Below, piece after piece: positions 23,557-35,000 of a stretch of DNA of 64,000 bases. Where the stretch lies: contig JAOALB010000115.1 of the NCBI GenBank assembly GCA_025331125.1, positions 62,001-126,000 of the forward strand. Direction: 5' to 3'. This DNA comes from Mycogone perniciosa. Taxonomy: Eukaryota; Ascomycota; Sordariomycetes; Hypocreales; Hypocreaceae. A program made the position numbers and the translations under genes. Position 1 is the stretch's first letter; every line of letters starts with the position of its first letter. The notes beneath the pieces are model-generated. The model saw only the letters and a program-made list of their open reading frames with translations. It was not told the DNA's origin and searched no databases.

Positions 23557-24065
23557 GAGAAATTATAATTTTGTTTTACTCCATTGCATGCGAAGCAGAA
23601 AGCTGATTGAAAGGGCGGGTATTAAATGCCCAACTCCTCGGCCATGCGAGGATGTCTTGGGCGGCAACAGTCACAGCCTCACGCTCTGCCAAGTATATAC
23701 AATTTCAGCTACGGGTCATCCATAACCAATGCTTTCTGCATTTTGATTCAGGCTCTGGATCTTTGATCGTGGGTGCATTGAACCGTCATATGGTTGGTCT
23801 CTATTCGGGTCTTACATACAGCGCCAAGGTCTTCGCCCCCTCACCTTGCCAGCAACCTATCAACTCAGCCCTGCAGAAGCTGAACAACATTTCTGATACG
23901 TGGTGGATATTGATAGCAGCAGCCAATCCTAAGGCTTTACACTCCATATGGCTTCAGTAACATGACCTTGGACCTCGCGTGAGGGACAAATCCCATCCTC
24001 TTCTTCTTAAGAGGTGGTTCTGTCAGGCTCAGTTCGTGTTCCAAAGCAGATTTAAGGAATAAGAT
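23557..24065. promoter_or_regulatory. shared intergenic region between divergent NLR and HET genes
   Basis: This 509-bp spacer separates two outward-facing start codons and must hold both promoters. I recognise no specific factor site. The layout would allow coordinated expression of receptor and HET gene, which is inference. Confidence 0.45.
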
Positions 24066-26366
24066 ATGACGCCGTTATACACCGATGACGCTCCCCATGT
24101 TGCAGCGCGTGAGTACCCGGGCTGCTTCACCGTGGAGCAAGTCCGTCATCATCTCGGCCAGCCTGGTTCAGATGCCACGGAGCAAGGGAATTCCCCAGCC
24201 CGACAGGGAAATGTGGTAACACCTGGAAACCACTTCCTCCCAAACTGCATCTGTGCCACCCTCCATGTTGGCTGTGACATTACGAGTTCACCAGGTTCGG
24301 ATGCGAAACGAAACACAGTTGAGGCCACGCTGGACCAGCTCCATGCATCCGCCGAAGCAGGCTGTTGGTTTTGTGCTGTCATCTGTAGCGGGATCAGGGC
24401 AGCACCACCGTGGGATCCTGATCTAGAGACAGAAACGCCGATATTACAGTCCTTTTCCATGACTGCTACGGACACAACGTATGACTTTTGTGTATCCGCA
24501 TTTGGAGATAAAGACCGAGTTCAGGAGCCGGAACTGGTGTTTTATGTTGATGAGAATGAAGGTATGTCTTCTACGCCATACGAATCCCGAGTACAGATAT
24601 CTCAGTGATTCTATCAGCGACCTCCTCACCATGCAAGCTTTTCCGCGTCGGAAAGGAACCTCCTTACACCGACATCCATGAGCAACTGGCTTTCACATCT
24701 CGTCTTCTACAGAAGTGTTTGGAGAATCACTCATGCACACCCACAATCCCTTCATCCATGCCCACGCGTCTCCTCCACGTGGACATACAGGATGGGAAGT
24801 ACGTTACCCGCCTCGACGAGGGCGTCTCACCTCAGCCATACGTGGCTCTCAGTCACTGCTGGGGCAAATCATTTCCCTCACGCACCAAAACCACCCTTTG
24901 CAATATCGATTCCAGAAAGTCTTGTGTCCCCTGGGCGGATCTTTCACAATTATTCCGCGACACAGTAGCTCTGACTGAACGTCTGGACTTCAAGTATGTC
25001 TGGATCGATGCCCTCTGTATCATCCAAGATTCTACCCCCGACTGGGAGTTGGAGGCCAGCCGCATGAGTGAAGTCTACTCTTCCAGTGCACTTATGCTGA
25101 GCGCGGATGCATCTCCCGATACCAATATGGGCTTGTTCCGCTCAGCAAGGATATCCTCAAGGCCGTGGCGGGCAGCCCTGTCGACGACCTCATGTTGGGA
25201 AAACCACTCAGTGAAAGCCCATTACCCGAAAATCCACTGCACGTTTGGGAAAATGGCGCCTATGTTTAGGCCAACCTGGAAACAGTTCCAGGTATTCCCG
25301 CTGTCCACTCGAGCGTGGTGCTATCAAGAACAGCGCCTCGCGAGACGTGTTGTACACTTCGCTGTGGACGAAGTCTCATGGGACTGCATTGGCGGCGTTG
25401 AGTGTCAGTGTGGCATGTTCGGTCCGAAAGGGAATACATTTAGCGTTCATATTTGGCAGAAGACACTTGGAGAGAGGGAATGTACTGCGAAGGAGAAGCA
25501 CAAGTTATGGCTGAATACTGTTACATCGTGCAGCGAGCGTTTCGCTGTCGTTCTGGACCGATCGACTCCCTTCCATCGCGGGTCTTGCGAAGCAGTTCAT
25601 GGCCTCTGGAAAGACGAAGCAGTCTGACGACACCCGGGTATCAACAGCAGATGAGTGCCCTGCAGAAACAAAACAGAAGTTTACGGACATCAACCTCGGC
25701 ACCTACCTCGCGGGCACCTGGTCGGCTTTCCTATCAATAGGTCGGTGTTGGTACACCGACTACAAGCCGGGGAGACGCCTCAATACCGCTTCGGACTACG
25801 TTGCGCCATCGTGGTCCTGGGCCAGCGTATCTGGACTCGTGAACTTTGACTTGGATGACGAGTTTTGCGCGGAAGTCGTCAGTGCTCGCTGTTGTCCTAC
25901 CGGGCCAGAGACAGGGAGCATCTCTCATGGCGAGGTCGTTCTCAAAGCAAGAATGATACCCGTCAAACTGTTCCAAGGAGAGGTGGTACTTCCTCAAGCC
26001 GGGGGGAAGAAATACGAATATCTGCATTTGGAGGCCCGAGATCCAGCGACAGGCGAGCAAGCATCTCTCGGGATGTATCGCCCCGACTCCACAGAACACA
26101 AGAGCAATGCCGAATTCTTCGCTGGGGCACATCTAATTTGGGGAAACCCTAACACTCGAGGCAAGGATCTAACTCCAGTGCTAGATGGAGATTACTTTGG
26201 TGTACATATAGTTTTGTCCTTCATCATGGTTGTTAGGATTGTGCGAAATGGGAGTCCAAATGTCATTGAGCGCATGGGATCGATACACTGCGGGAGCAAC
26301 GGCAGGCCGTATAAGTTGGATGGGTGGTTCGAAAGGGTTGAGCCCGAGATGGTGAAACTTGTCTAA
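24066..26366 (+). CDS. HET-domain protein, probably frameshifted
   Basis: Heterokaryon-incompatibility (HET, TIR-like) domain protein of about 750 aa. Exon 1 is 24066-24561. A 56-bp intron follows (24562-24617, GTATGT...TATCAG), phase 1. Exon 2 carries the HET motifs YVALSHCWG (about 240-248), SCVPWADLSQLFRDTVAL and YVWIDALCIIQD (about 292-303), then PLSTRAWCYQEQRLARRVVHF. The C-terminal part (PSWSWASV and on to 26366) is in another frame. Similarity crosses from one frame to the other near 25560, where one extra base would explain the shift; no usable intron fits. Between about 25140 and 25262 a second frame also looks protein-like, hinting at further compensating indels. It is therefore either a decaying allele or affected by assembly errors. 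HET domains trigger cell death on non-self recognition. The N-terminal 165 residues are Cys-rich and of unknown role. Confidence 0.75.
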
Positions 26367-26910
26367 CATGGTCAGCAATCGAGTCAGTTCCATGGTTACA
26401 TATTAATAGTTGGCAGCTTGATCTCACATAAAGAATGAACAGGTGCTTATGATGCCCTCACAGCAAATGTCATTGTAATCATACTACTTACTTAATACTA
26501 CCTACACTACTTACGGTCCTCATTCCTCCTTCTTCCATCATCTGACAAGATATCTTCAAGGGCAATAAAAGAAAAAAAAGAAATAGAAAAAAAAACACAG
26601 GATGCGGACATATGATACTAATAAAAATACTAAACAAACGAGTGTGGACGCGCAAACGGATCTCCCCATCGAACAAAATAACCTGCTCGTATAGATATCA
26701 CACAAAAGGAGTCCTAAAGAAAACAAATCGGTGTGTACAAGTCATGCGATGTTTCTTTTTTTTCCCCCTTCAAACAAAAAAAAACCGCATATATGCTCTG
26801 CGATGGTGGTGATTAGAAATAGTCAAACCACCATGATCAAACAAAATTCAGCTTTTTTTCACTCGCCCCTTGAGATGCCATGCAAATGACGCCAGTTAAA
26901 AGGAAGAAGG
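26367..26910. other. convergent 3' flanks, A/T-tract rich
   Basis: This spacer between the HET gene and the end of the F-BAR gene has several A and T homopolymer runs (26560-26600, 26750-26790). No gene is seen. The runs are typical of 3' UTR and polyadenylation surroundings. Confidence 0.5.
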
Positions 26911-29900
26911 CTATTTCCCCTCATACTTGCCACCCACAAGCTTTCTTGTAGCCGGCACATCAACCCACGCCTGCTCCAGCAATGATAGGCTGGAGCTGGC
27001 GGGATTCTCATCTGCAAACGGGTCGATGTCCGAAGTCTCCTTGTCCTTGGCTGGGCCTGTCTCTAACCTCGAGACGGAAATGCCACTACCCACGACTTCG
27101 TCACCTGAGGCAGCGTACTCCCACCGTGCCTCAATGTGACCCGGTACTGGCTCTACCCCTTCGGCACCAACTATACGGCAAACAATCTTCTGCACTGTGT
27201 CTGTGAGAGTAACATCTCCCAGCCGCCAGTATACGAGGTGCGAATCCTTCAGGTGGGTACCACTGGGCTTTGTCTGGGCTCCACTCGCCTTGCCCTCGTA
27301 CGTCGCTACAAAAACAACATTATGGAGCGTCACGGGTGCCGTGAACTTGCTCGCAGGATTAAGTTGATACTGCAAAAGCAGTCCCAGCTTGTCACCCTGT
27401 GGCTTCCATGCAGGGTTGAGGAGAAGCGGAGCATGCTGCCCCAGGGAGGTTGGCTCAGATTCAGGGGCGAAAACACGATATGAGAACGCTATCGAGGTTT
27501 TGGTAAGATGAGAAACGTCAAGAGAGAACTGGTCAGGCTGATCCGGGGATGCGTTATGGACAAAGATGCGGTTCGGGCCGATACGTTCGAGGTTGGCGAA
27601 GTTGTTTATCCGAATGGTTTCATGGGCTGTGACGAGTTAGTAAAATCGCACTAATTAAGTCATTTAGGAGAGTGGCCTACACTTTGCGTTGTCGGAGGTG
27701 CCGGAGGGGTTGTTGGCAAAGGCGATTTCTCCAGTAATAGAGGCACTCTTGATCACGCCACCCTCGAAAACGGCTGAAACTGTTTCGATGATGGATGAGG
27801 TTAGGCCAGGGCCAGTCAATTCGGGATGCTTAGTATGGGTAAGGCTTCCGAGCGAGTTGCCTGAGCGAACAGACTGAGTGTCGGAGGTTCCTGCGACACT
27901 AGCCTCGGATGCTAATGCAGCTACGGCGGGTGGCGTGAATGACCACGGGCCCCGGGGTGGAGATCCGGGAATAGTGGGCATGGTGCCGTCCGACTGGCTC
28001 TCCGTGATGTTCGATACCGGCGCGTAGATGGTGTTCCGTACCTCCCGACGGCCTCTCACTGTCATAGAACGACGAGTCGCAGGGCCCAGCTTGAGCGTAT
28101 TGGCCACACTCGAAAGGGCAGCCTGTGCTGCTTCTGGATCCTCCTCCTCGACGGGCTTACTCTGGATATTCAGCCTAAATAACTGGTCTCCCTCCTCACT
28201 TGCAGCCTCCCTCTGGGCTTCGGAGATGGGGTCGTTCATCGGCGCCCGTATCGTGAATCCTTCAGCATCCTTGGAGGGCTGTGAGGATTCCTGACTGTGC
28301 TGGGATGGTGGAGGGGCGGGCTCGGACGGGATCGACTCATGGCTGCCATTGACTGCGTCTGATGAAGGTACCTCAGGGTTCGGAGCATCTAAGAGAGTAT
28401 CATTTGCTCCCACACCGTTGGTGTTTCCGTTCAATGGTTTCTCGGTCGAAGGCTCGTCCGGCGATTCAGGACGGCGGCTTGCATCTGGAAGCTCCGGCAG
28501 GATAGAAAGCCTGTTCGTCTCGTGGAGATTGGTTGACGATGCCCTGGGAGAAACGCCTCGTCCGTGGCTGCTGCCAAGCCGTCCGAAAGTTGGGCCGGGA
28601 CCCTTTTGAGGAGAGAGTTGACCGAAGCCAGCATGTACACTTTGTCGCCGTCGACCACCAAACATTGTTCCTAGCCTTCGCAACTTGGACTCTGCATCTC
28701 ATCAGTAACAGCATTGTGTAGGGGCTGGAATGAGCCTACTTACCTGGTTTGACCTCGCTAGGCAGCGAGTTATGCTCACTGGCATCATCGTCGGCAGGTG
28801 GTTGGGAGCCGAGGTTCGGAGTGGATGGTATGCTGGGCGGTCCGCTGGTAGAGTTCTGTGATGTATGGGCAGTTGAGCGCCTAGTTGCTAACCTGGGCTG
28901 CGACTGAGCCTTTCCAGCGGTAACCTTTTGTACGAATCCCTGAACCTCCCTTTCAGTGTTGATCTCAAGCATCACTGCCAAGGTCTCGACGGCTACTTCC
29001 GAGCTCCGTTGTGCCTGGTCCGACTCGTGGGTTTGGTACTGTGTCAGCAAGTCTCGCAGCAGGTTGACGCGCGACTCATCCAGAGCCTGGAGGGTCTCGA
29101 AGATGAACGGCGCCTGGGACTCCCATTGTTGCGTGGCCGACTCGAGCTTGGATGACGCGGCATCGACCTTCTGGGTGCTGGCCTTGCCCCCCTTTTTGCT
29201 GAGCTTGTCCGACTTTTCCTGTGCGTCCTCGAGCTCCTTGGCCATGAGCACCAGATTGTTGGATATGTTGTGCATGTTCTGCGAATCCCGGCGTTGCTGG
29301 AACACCCGCAGCGGGTGCTCGACATCCTTCTCGAGACGGTCGGCAAATTGCTGGTGAGACTGGGCGATGCGGTCGACGGCGTCGGTGATGCGAGACCACG
29401 GGGCTTGGAAGACGCTGCAGTGGTGGCTCGCTATCAGTGAACAAGTCCAGAAGTAGGCTAACATGGAGGGAGGGAGCAAAACTCACCCTAGCTCTGACTG
29501 CGCATTCGGAGCTTTGAACTGTGCCAGCTTGCGCAGGCCCAAGACATACTGCTCTTCGACGCGACGACGCTCCTAGACGACGAAACGAGGCTTCGTTAGC
29601 ACCCATTCTCGGCTCCAATCTGGTGACACGATGCCGTCATAGCTCCCGGGCTGTCTCTGTTTTTCTTCGTACCTGGAGCCAGTCGGCAATCTCGAGATTG
29701 ATCTTGTTTATGCGCTTGACCCGGTCGTTGAGCGTGTGTACGGCCTGGTTCGGCTGCAGATGGGCCTGTTCAATGGCGTCAAAAACAACGACTCCAATCG
29801 GTTTGCATTTCCATTCCCCTTCCGTTTCCGCGCAACGCGATGCGTCCAACCAGGGAATCGGACTGGAACTTGGGCTGGGACTCGGGCTGGGACAGACTCA

Positions 29901-29940
29901 CCAGCATGGCCGCATACTCGACCCTCGCCATGTCCTCCAT
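26911..29940 (-). CDS. SYP1: F-BAR / mu-homology endocytic adaptor Syp1
   Basis: Homologue of yeast Syp1 and animal FCHo proteins, an early endocytic membrane-bending adaptor that also affects septins. I assembled six exons: 29940-29902, 29765-29673, 29572-29487, 29414-28744, 28691-27681 and 27626-26911 (871 aa); all phases agree. The start is ATG 29940 (MEDMARVEYAAML). Residues about 1-260 form the F-BAR coiled coil: ADWLQ, RRRVEEQYVLGLRKLAQFK, DKLSKKGGKASTQKVDAA and QAPFIFETLQALDESRVNLL. The middle is a long Ser/Pro-rich disordered linker (exon 5). The C-terminal third (SGTSDNAKS to the stop) is the mu-homology cargo-binding domain. The linker likely binds Ede1/Eps15-type partners and is probably phosphorylated; this is family knowledge. 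It is divergent from the CDK-like kinase gene with about 690 bp between starts. Confidence 0.92.
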
Positions 29941-30626
29941 GTTCGGCGGCGGACAAACGGAGGTTCCAAGAAAGAACAAAAGACCCTATCCTACGAAGTA
30001 TATCCGTATATATTAAAGAGATGAGAGAAGAATGGATACGGTGCACCGCTCCTAAACGAATGCGCGCATGGCGGTGCCCAGCGATGGCCTGGAACAGAGT
30101 CACCTCGCTGTGCTTCTGGTTGGTGGGAGGAGGTTGGTGGAGAAATGGAGATTGGGATTGGGATGAGGCGACATGCGGAAACGCCGGTTAAGTCTGCTTG
30201 CAGTGCTTACTTTGTACTAGCAGCACTTAGTGGCGCCTTGGTACGCAGCTTGGTAGGCGGCTTGCGTGCTAAAATGGCTGAGCTATGGGGGGAGCTCCAG
30301 CGCTTCGGGCGGGTGCCCACAGGTGACAGCCCAAAGTCACGGGGACGCGCGCAGAGGGTCTCGGAGAAGCTTCGGCGCAAGACGCGGTATGCACTCTTCA
30401 ATTTGGGGGGGGGGGTCGACCAGGTGAGTGATACTAATATCACCACAGTCTCAATATCATCATTGATCTCTGCGAATAAAACAACCGTGTTATTTATTGT
30501 GAGACGAGTGTTTGATTGCATGAATTGTCTATCTTCTGTATTCAACTCTGCGTGATTGGTTTGTTTTCTTTACTATTGCCATCATTAGCGTTACTCTCTC
30601 CTCTCCCTTCACTCACCCCCATCCCC
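29941..30626. promoter_or_regulatory. divergent promoter region between SYP1 and kinase gene
   Basis: This bidirectional spacer contains an 11-G run near 30408-30418 and a CT-rich stretch just before the kinase start, a common fungal core-promoter feature. Open frames here are unsupported. Confidence 0.45.
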
Positions 30627-31941
30627 ATGGACTCATCTTCAGACTGGAAGTCGTCTCTCTCGGCATTAGATCGATATGAAATTATACAGAGAATGTCAGT
30701 TATACCGGATCATTTATTTTCATCCCCTCCAATTTTCTCACGTCTCTTGGCAGACGTGAATCCCTCCCCTCTCAGGAGATGAGTGATGCCATCACCATTG
30801 AGGAGACAGCCTACCAAGACTCATCTACACGTGTAAGTGACGCCAAAACACTCAACTCTAAGATGAAGGACTGAATTAACCTGTTCATAGGACACATATG
30901 ACGCTGCTTGTTCCTCAAACACCATCACTACCTCCCAACTTAAGTCTAAAACTACCAGTTCCCCGCCCCCTTCTCACCTTGATACGCCAGACACCGGCAT
31001 TCGTATCGGCTCATATCACAACTGCACTCCCGTCTCAGAAGGAATCACCTCCGAAGTCTATCGCTCCGAAGACAAAGCCCTCAAAGTCATCGTCGCACAC
31101 CATAATCTCGCTCCTCACAGTCCCCAGCGCGAAGTCAAGATCCTCCGCACTCTCCATCCTCCCTGCATCCCCCTTCTCCACGTCTTCCACGACCAGGAGC
31201 AGCGTCTCGTGCTCGTCTTCCCTTTTATGCCTCTCACACTCTCAGACGTGCTCGACAAGGGAACCAACATGCCAAACTCCCAAATCCGCTCTATTTTCTC
31301 TGATACTCTCAACGCTGTCCAAGCGATCCATTCCCAGGGGATCATCCACCGTGATATAAAGCCCTCTGCTATCCTTCTCTCCTCTCCATCTGGCCCTGCA
31401 TTCCTCTCAGACTTTGGAACCGCATGGCACCCCGAATTCTCTGCCTACGTCGAGCCGCCCTCCGATAAAATCCTCGACATCGGCACAGGACCCTACCGCG
31501 CTCCCGAAGTCCTCTTCGGCAACAAATCCTACAATACACCAGTGGACATGTGGGCCCTCGGCGCCGTCCTCGCAGAAGCCATCCACCCATCTGTCTCGCC
31601 ACTCTTTGAGTCTCGCCCTGTACACGAAGATGGCAACCAGCTAGGTCTTATTCTCAGCATATTCAAGACGTTGGGGACGCCGACTGCAGAGACTTGGCCT
31701 GAGGCGAAGGAGTTTAAAGTCACGCCGTTTGAGCTGTGGACGGTGTTTGCGCCGAGGCCTTGGGAGGAAATACTGCCAGATGTTGACTCGAATTGGAGAG
31801 AGTTGGTGGCTGCACTCGTTCGATATGATGGAAGTAGAGCTTCTGCTGAGCAGGTGTGTATACGCCATCTCTTGCAATTGGGGAGTCGACTAACATTCTT
31901 ACTAGGCATTGAAACTCAAGTGTTTCGCAGACCACGAGTGA
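30627..31941 (+). CDS. CDK-like serine/threonine kinase (Csk1-type)
   Basis: Protein kinase of the CMGC/CDK group, most like fission yeast Csk1 (a CAK-activating kinase), 381 aa. Exons are 30627-30694, 30754-30832, 30891-31853 and 31906-31941. The introns are 59, 58 and 52 bp, and the last has a clear CTAAC branch site. The kinase domain starts near residue 80, with a degenerate glycine loop and SEVYRSEDKALKV carrying the ATP-lysine. HRDIKPSAILL has catalytic D204 and K206, DFG is 223-225 and the activation loop ends in YRAPE 251-255; VDMWALGAVLAE is subdomain IX. The PSTAIRE-type helix is not canonical (QREVKILRTLHPP). The last exon supplies only a short tail. The target is probably another CDK; this is inferred from the family. 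It is convergent with the Listerin gene, 133 bp apart. Confidence 0.88.
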
Positions 31942-32074
31942 AAATTCTCTATTCGACGACCCATTCATCTAGTCCCCCCTCTTTGGGTTCAGCTATCATT
32001 GATATTCTCTGATATACTCCGTATATGCATCATACTCATCATCATGGTCGTCATCCTCCATCCACAACCACCTC

Positions 32075-35000
32075 TTAATGCCCCTGCCTCCTCTTCGCCG
32101 TATCAGCCCCCAAGTAATCAATCGGATTTCTACACAGTGGACACGTATTCTGGTTACTGCTCTGGAACCACTTATACAAACACGTCCGGTGGAACAAGTT
32201 CCTACACGTCGTGCACTTCTTGTCCGGCATACGCCTATCCGTCGAGATAATGCTGTAGCAAATCGCGCACTCGCTCTGGCCCTTGAGCGCACCGACAATG
32301 TTCCGCTTAAACACCTGCAGACCATCGATGATGCTCCCGCCGGAGAAAGTGATAACACCCTGCGTCGTCATGATCCAGCTTTGCCACTTGCGGTCGTCGA
32401 CAGCTACGCGGTTCTGGCTGTGCACACTGACGCCTTCGATGGGGTAGCTGGCAGGTACTTTGATGACAATGGAAGCTTGCGCCTCGTCGACTTCGTAGCC
32501 AGCAGTGACTTCCTTGGCGTTCTTGGAGACTTTAACAAGGAGTTCTCCCTCGTCGTTGGCGGGGGGGTCTTGTTGATCTGCCCATATTTGGACTTCATCA
32601 AGCGTTTCAGAGATGATGAGGGGCGAGAGGAACTTGGCTGTCCAGGTCTCGACGGCGATCCTGGTCTGCTTTGATCGGCAGTTGATGTACCATGCTTTAA
32701 AGAGACCGGGAATGTACCTCAGCGTGAGGTAGAACAGGTGTACGAGTAGCCATTGCATACTCTTTTCCTCTGGTTCGGATTCCGCTAGCTTGATGTCATA
32801 ATCCCTAATGTGCTCTGTTGTGAGATGCTCTCGTTCCAGGTTCAACGGATGAGCAGCCGAATGGCCGAGCACATCGAACATGAAGTCCAGAAGCGGTGCC
32901 ACGTAGTCATCCGTCTTCAGATTTTCAGTGAAGTCGTTCCTAATCTTGAACGACGAAGTCGAGTAGGCATCAAACACTAGCTTCCAGGATAAAAGGTAGG
33001 AGCGTATCGGAGAGGGAAACTGTGCGAGCATTTCATCTGAGTATCTTTCTAGTGTAGGGGCATCGAGAAGCAGGGACAGCAACTCATCGGGAAGTCGAGC
33101 GTCTAGTCACAATCAGCCATCCGAACACATAACCTCGTCGCATAACTTACCCGTCTTGTCCAAAAGGATATCAATGGATCGTTGTTCCTGTTCAGCTGGT
33201 ATCGCCCTATGCAGGAGGTTGAAAGCTGCGCTCTGAATATCCTGCGACTCTGACGCGACCAACTCGAAAATGTCTGCGACATCCGCAACGTGCTTGATAG
33301 GAATCTTCTCCACTTCCCGACACAGCATGGCGTCTACCATCTCTAGTGGTTGACTGCTTGCTCCTCGAGGCAACTTTAGTAATTCCACTAGCGACTTGGA
33401 CTTCTTGCTTGCCGAATCCTTGAGGGCATCTTGCAGGTCGTCGTTAGGATCAGCCATGGTCTCCAACGTTTTTGTAAGCTTGAGTGATGCGTGTATGAAT
33501 GGAAGTGCGTCCGGCAGGGGATACTCGGCGGCTTTCTCCCACAGGTCGATACAAAACTCAATAACCTTTTCCCAGTAGGAGCCAAAAACGTCGCCCATAC
33601 ATGGTAGCAGCACTGTCAAGGCGCGGCAGATTTCGGCACAAATAGGGGCGCTCAGTTCCTCCTCGGCGTCCTCAAGCCAAGACGTGATATGTCGCACTGC
33701 AAACACAATACGGTTGTTTGCAACCGGGAGCTCTCCACTGTCGTATATTTGTGCGGACAGTGTTAGCAGTACCAAAGTTATCATAGCCTTACTACTATCT
33801 GGGGAAGTTCCGACTACATCGCTAACAAGACGGTTGCAGAAGTTACTCGCCAACTTGGACGACTGAAGGGTCTCTCCAAGCCCTGAGATGAGAGCCGAAG
33901 CGAGAAGGGCTGTTTCTGGAGTAGCTTTTGTCAAGGCTGACTTGAGCAAAGTCTCCTCCAGACTGGATGGGAAGCCATGAGACTCTGCTACGGATTGCAT
34001 AATCTCGCTGATAGCTCGGGAACTGTACACCCCTCTGGGTGTCAGCTCCTTTGACTCCTCTCTCATTAAATCAACCAACCCCCGCAAAACGTGGGCCTCC
34101 TCATCATCAGCAGCACTGTCCCACCACCTCGCCGCCAGTGAGATCTTGTTGATAAAATTCCTGAGACAAACAACGAGACTGTCGGCTTCAGAAATTGACT
34201 CAGAATCTTCCAAGGTAAGCCATAGTTTATTGTGATCCCTAGACGTTATTTGGTCGGTAACCAGCTGCACAGTAAGACACTGGATGTACAGCAGCTCGAT
34301 CTGGAATTGTCGTGGTAATTTAGTAATGCCCATCTCCTTTTCGAGAAGCAGGCCGACATAAAGAGCCATCCTCAAGGGTATAGAGCGTCCTTTTCTGTCT
34401 CTAGGCACTCGTAGGTCAGCGGCACGTTGGTCGTTAGGATGGCTAAAGGTGACAGCGCCGCCGAGGCTATTGGTAATGGATAGCGATGGGTTGATAGGTT
34501 GCTCCAGGAACGGCACCAGTTTTTGCATCCAGACGTTAGTGCTTGGGAATATCTCGTCGAGAGGGACATTGGCGACGTGCGCTTGTTGAGCTTGCCTCAC
34601 GAGGGTTCCAATCCTAAAAAATGTCAGTCAAAAAGTCAACACACGAATAGGTATTCACTCACTCTAGTGACTGAGGACCGGCGCGTTCCAGATTCGATTG
34701 AATAATTCCAATCGCTGGCAAAGTTCCGGAGTCTTGGCTATCTATTATGGAACGGAGGGCAATTGCCTTGGCAGAAACAGCCCCGTCGTTGATTTCAGAC
34801 AAGCTTAGTAGCTGTGCTACCAAAGCAGTGTGAAGTCCTTCATTTTGAGCCAAGAGCTGTGGCCTGCCCTTTGCGATGATTTCTAGTGCCTTAAGGCTGG
34901 TCTCCAAGGATTTCGTCTCCTGTTCCAGAATGCCCACAAGGCTTTGGACAAGCGTTTGGCAATTCTCATCCGTCAGGCCTTGATAGGTGACGGCCGCTTC

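Noticed and set aside
30207..30555. Overlapping frames between SYP1 and the kinase gene
   Set aside because: They cross the G-run and promoter and look random on both strands.
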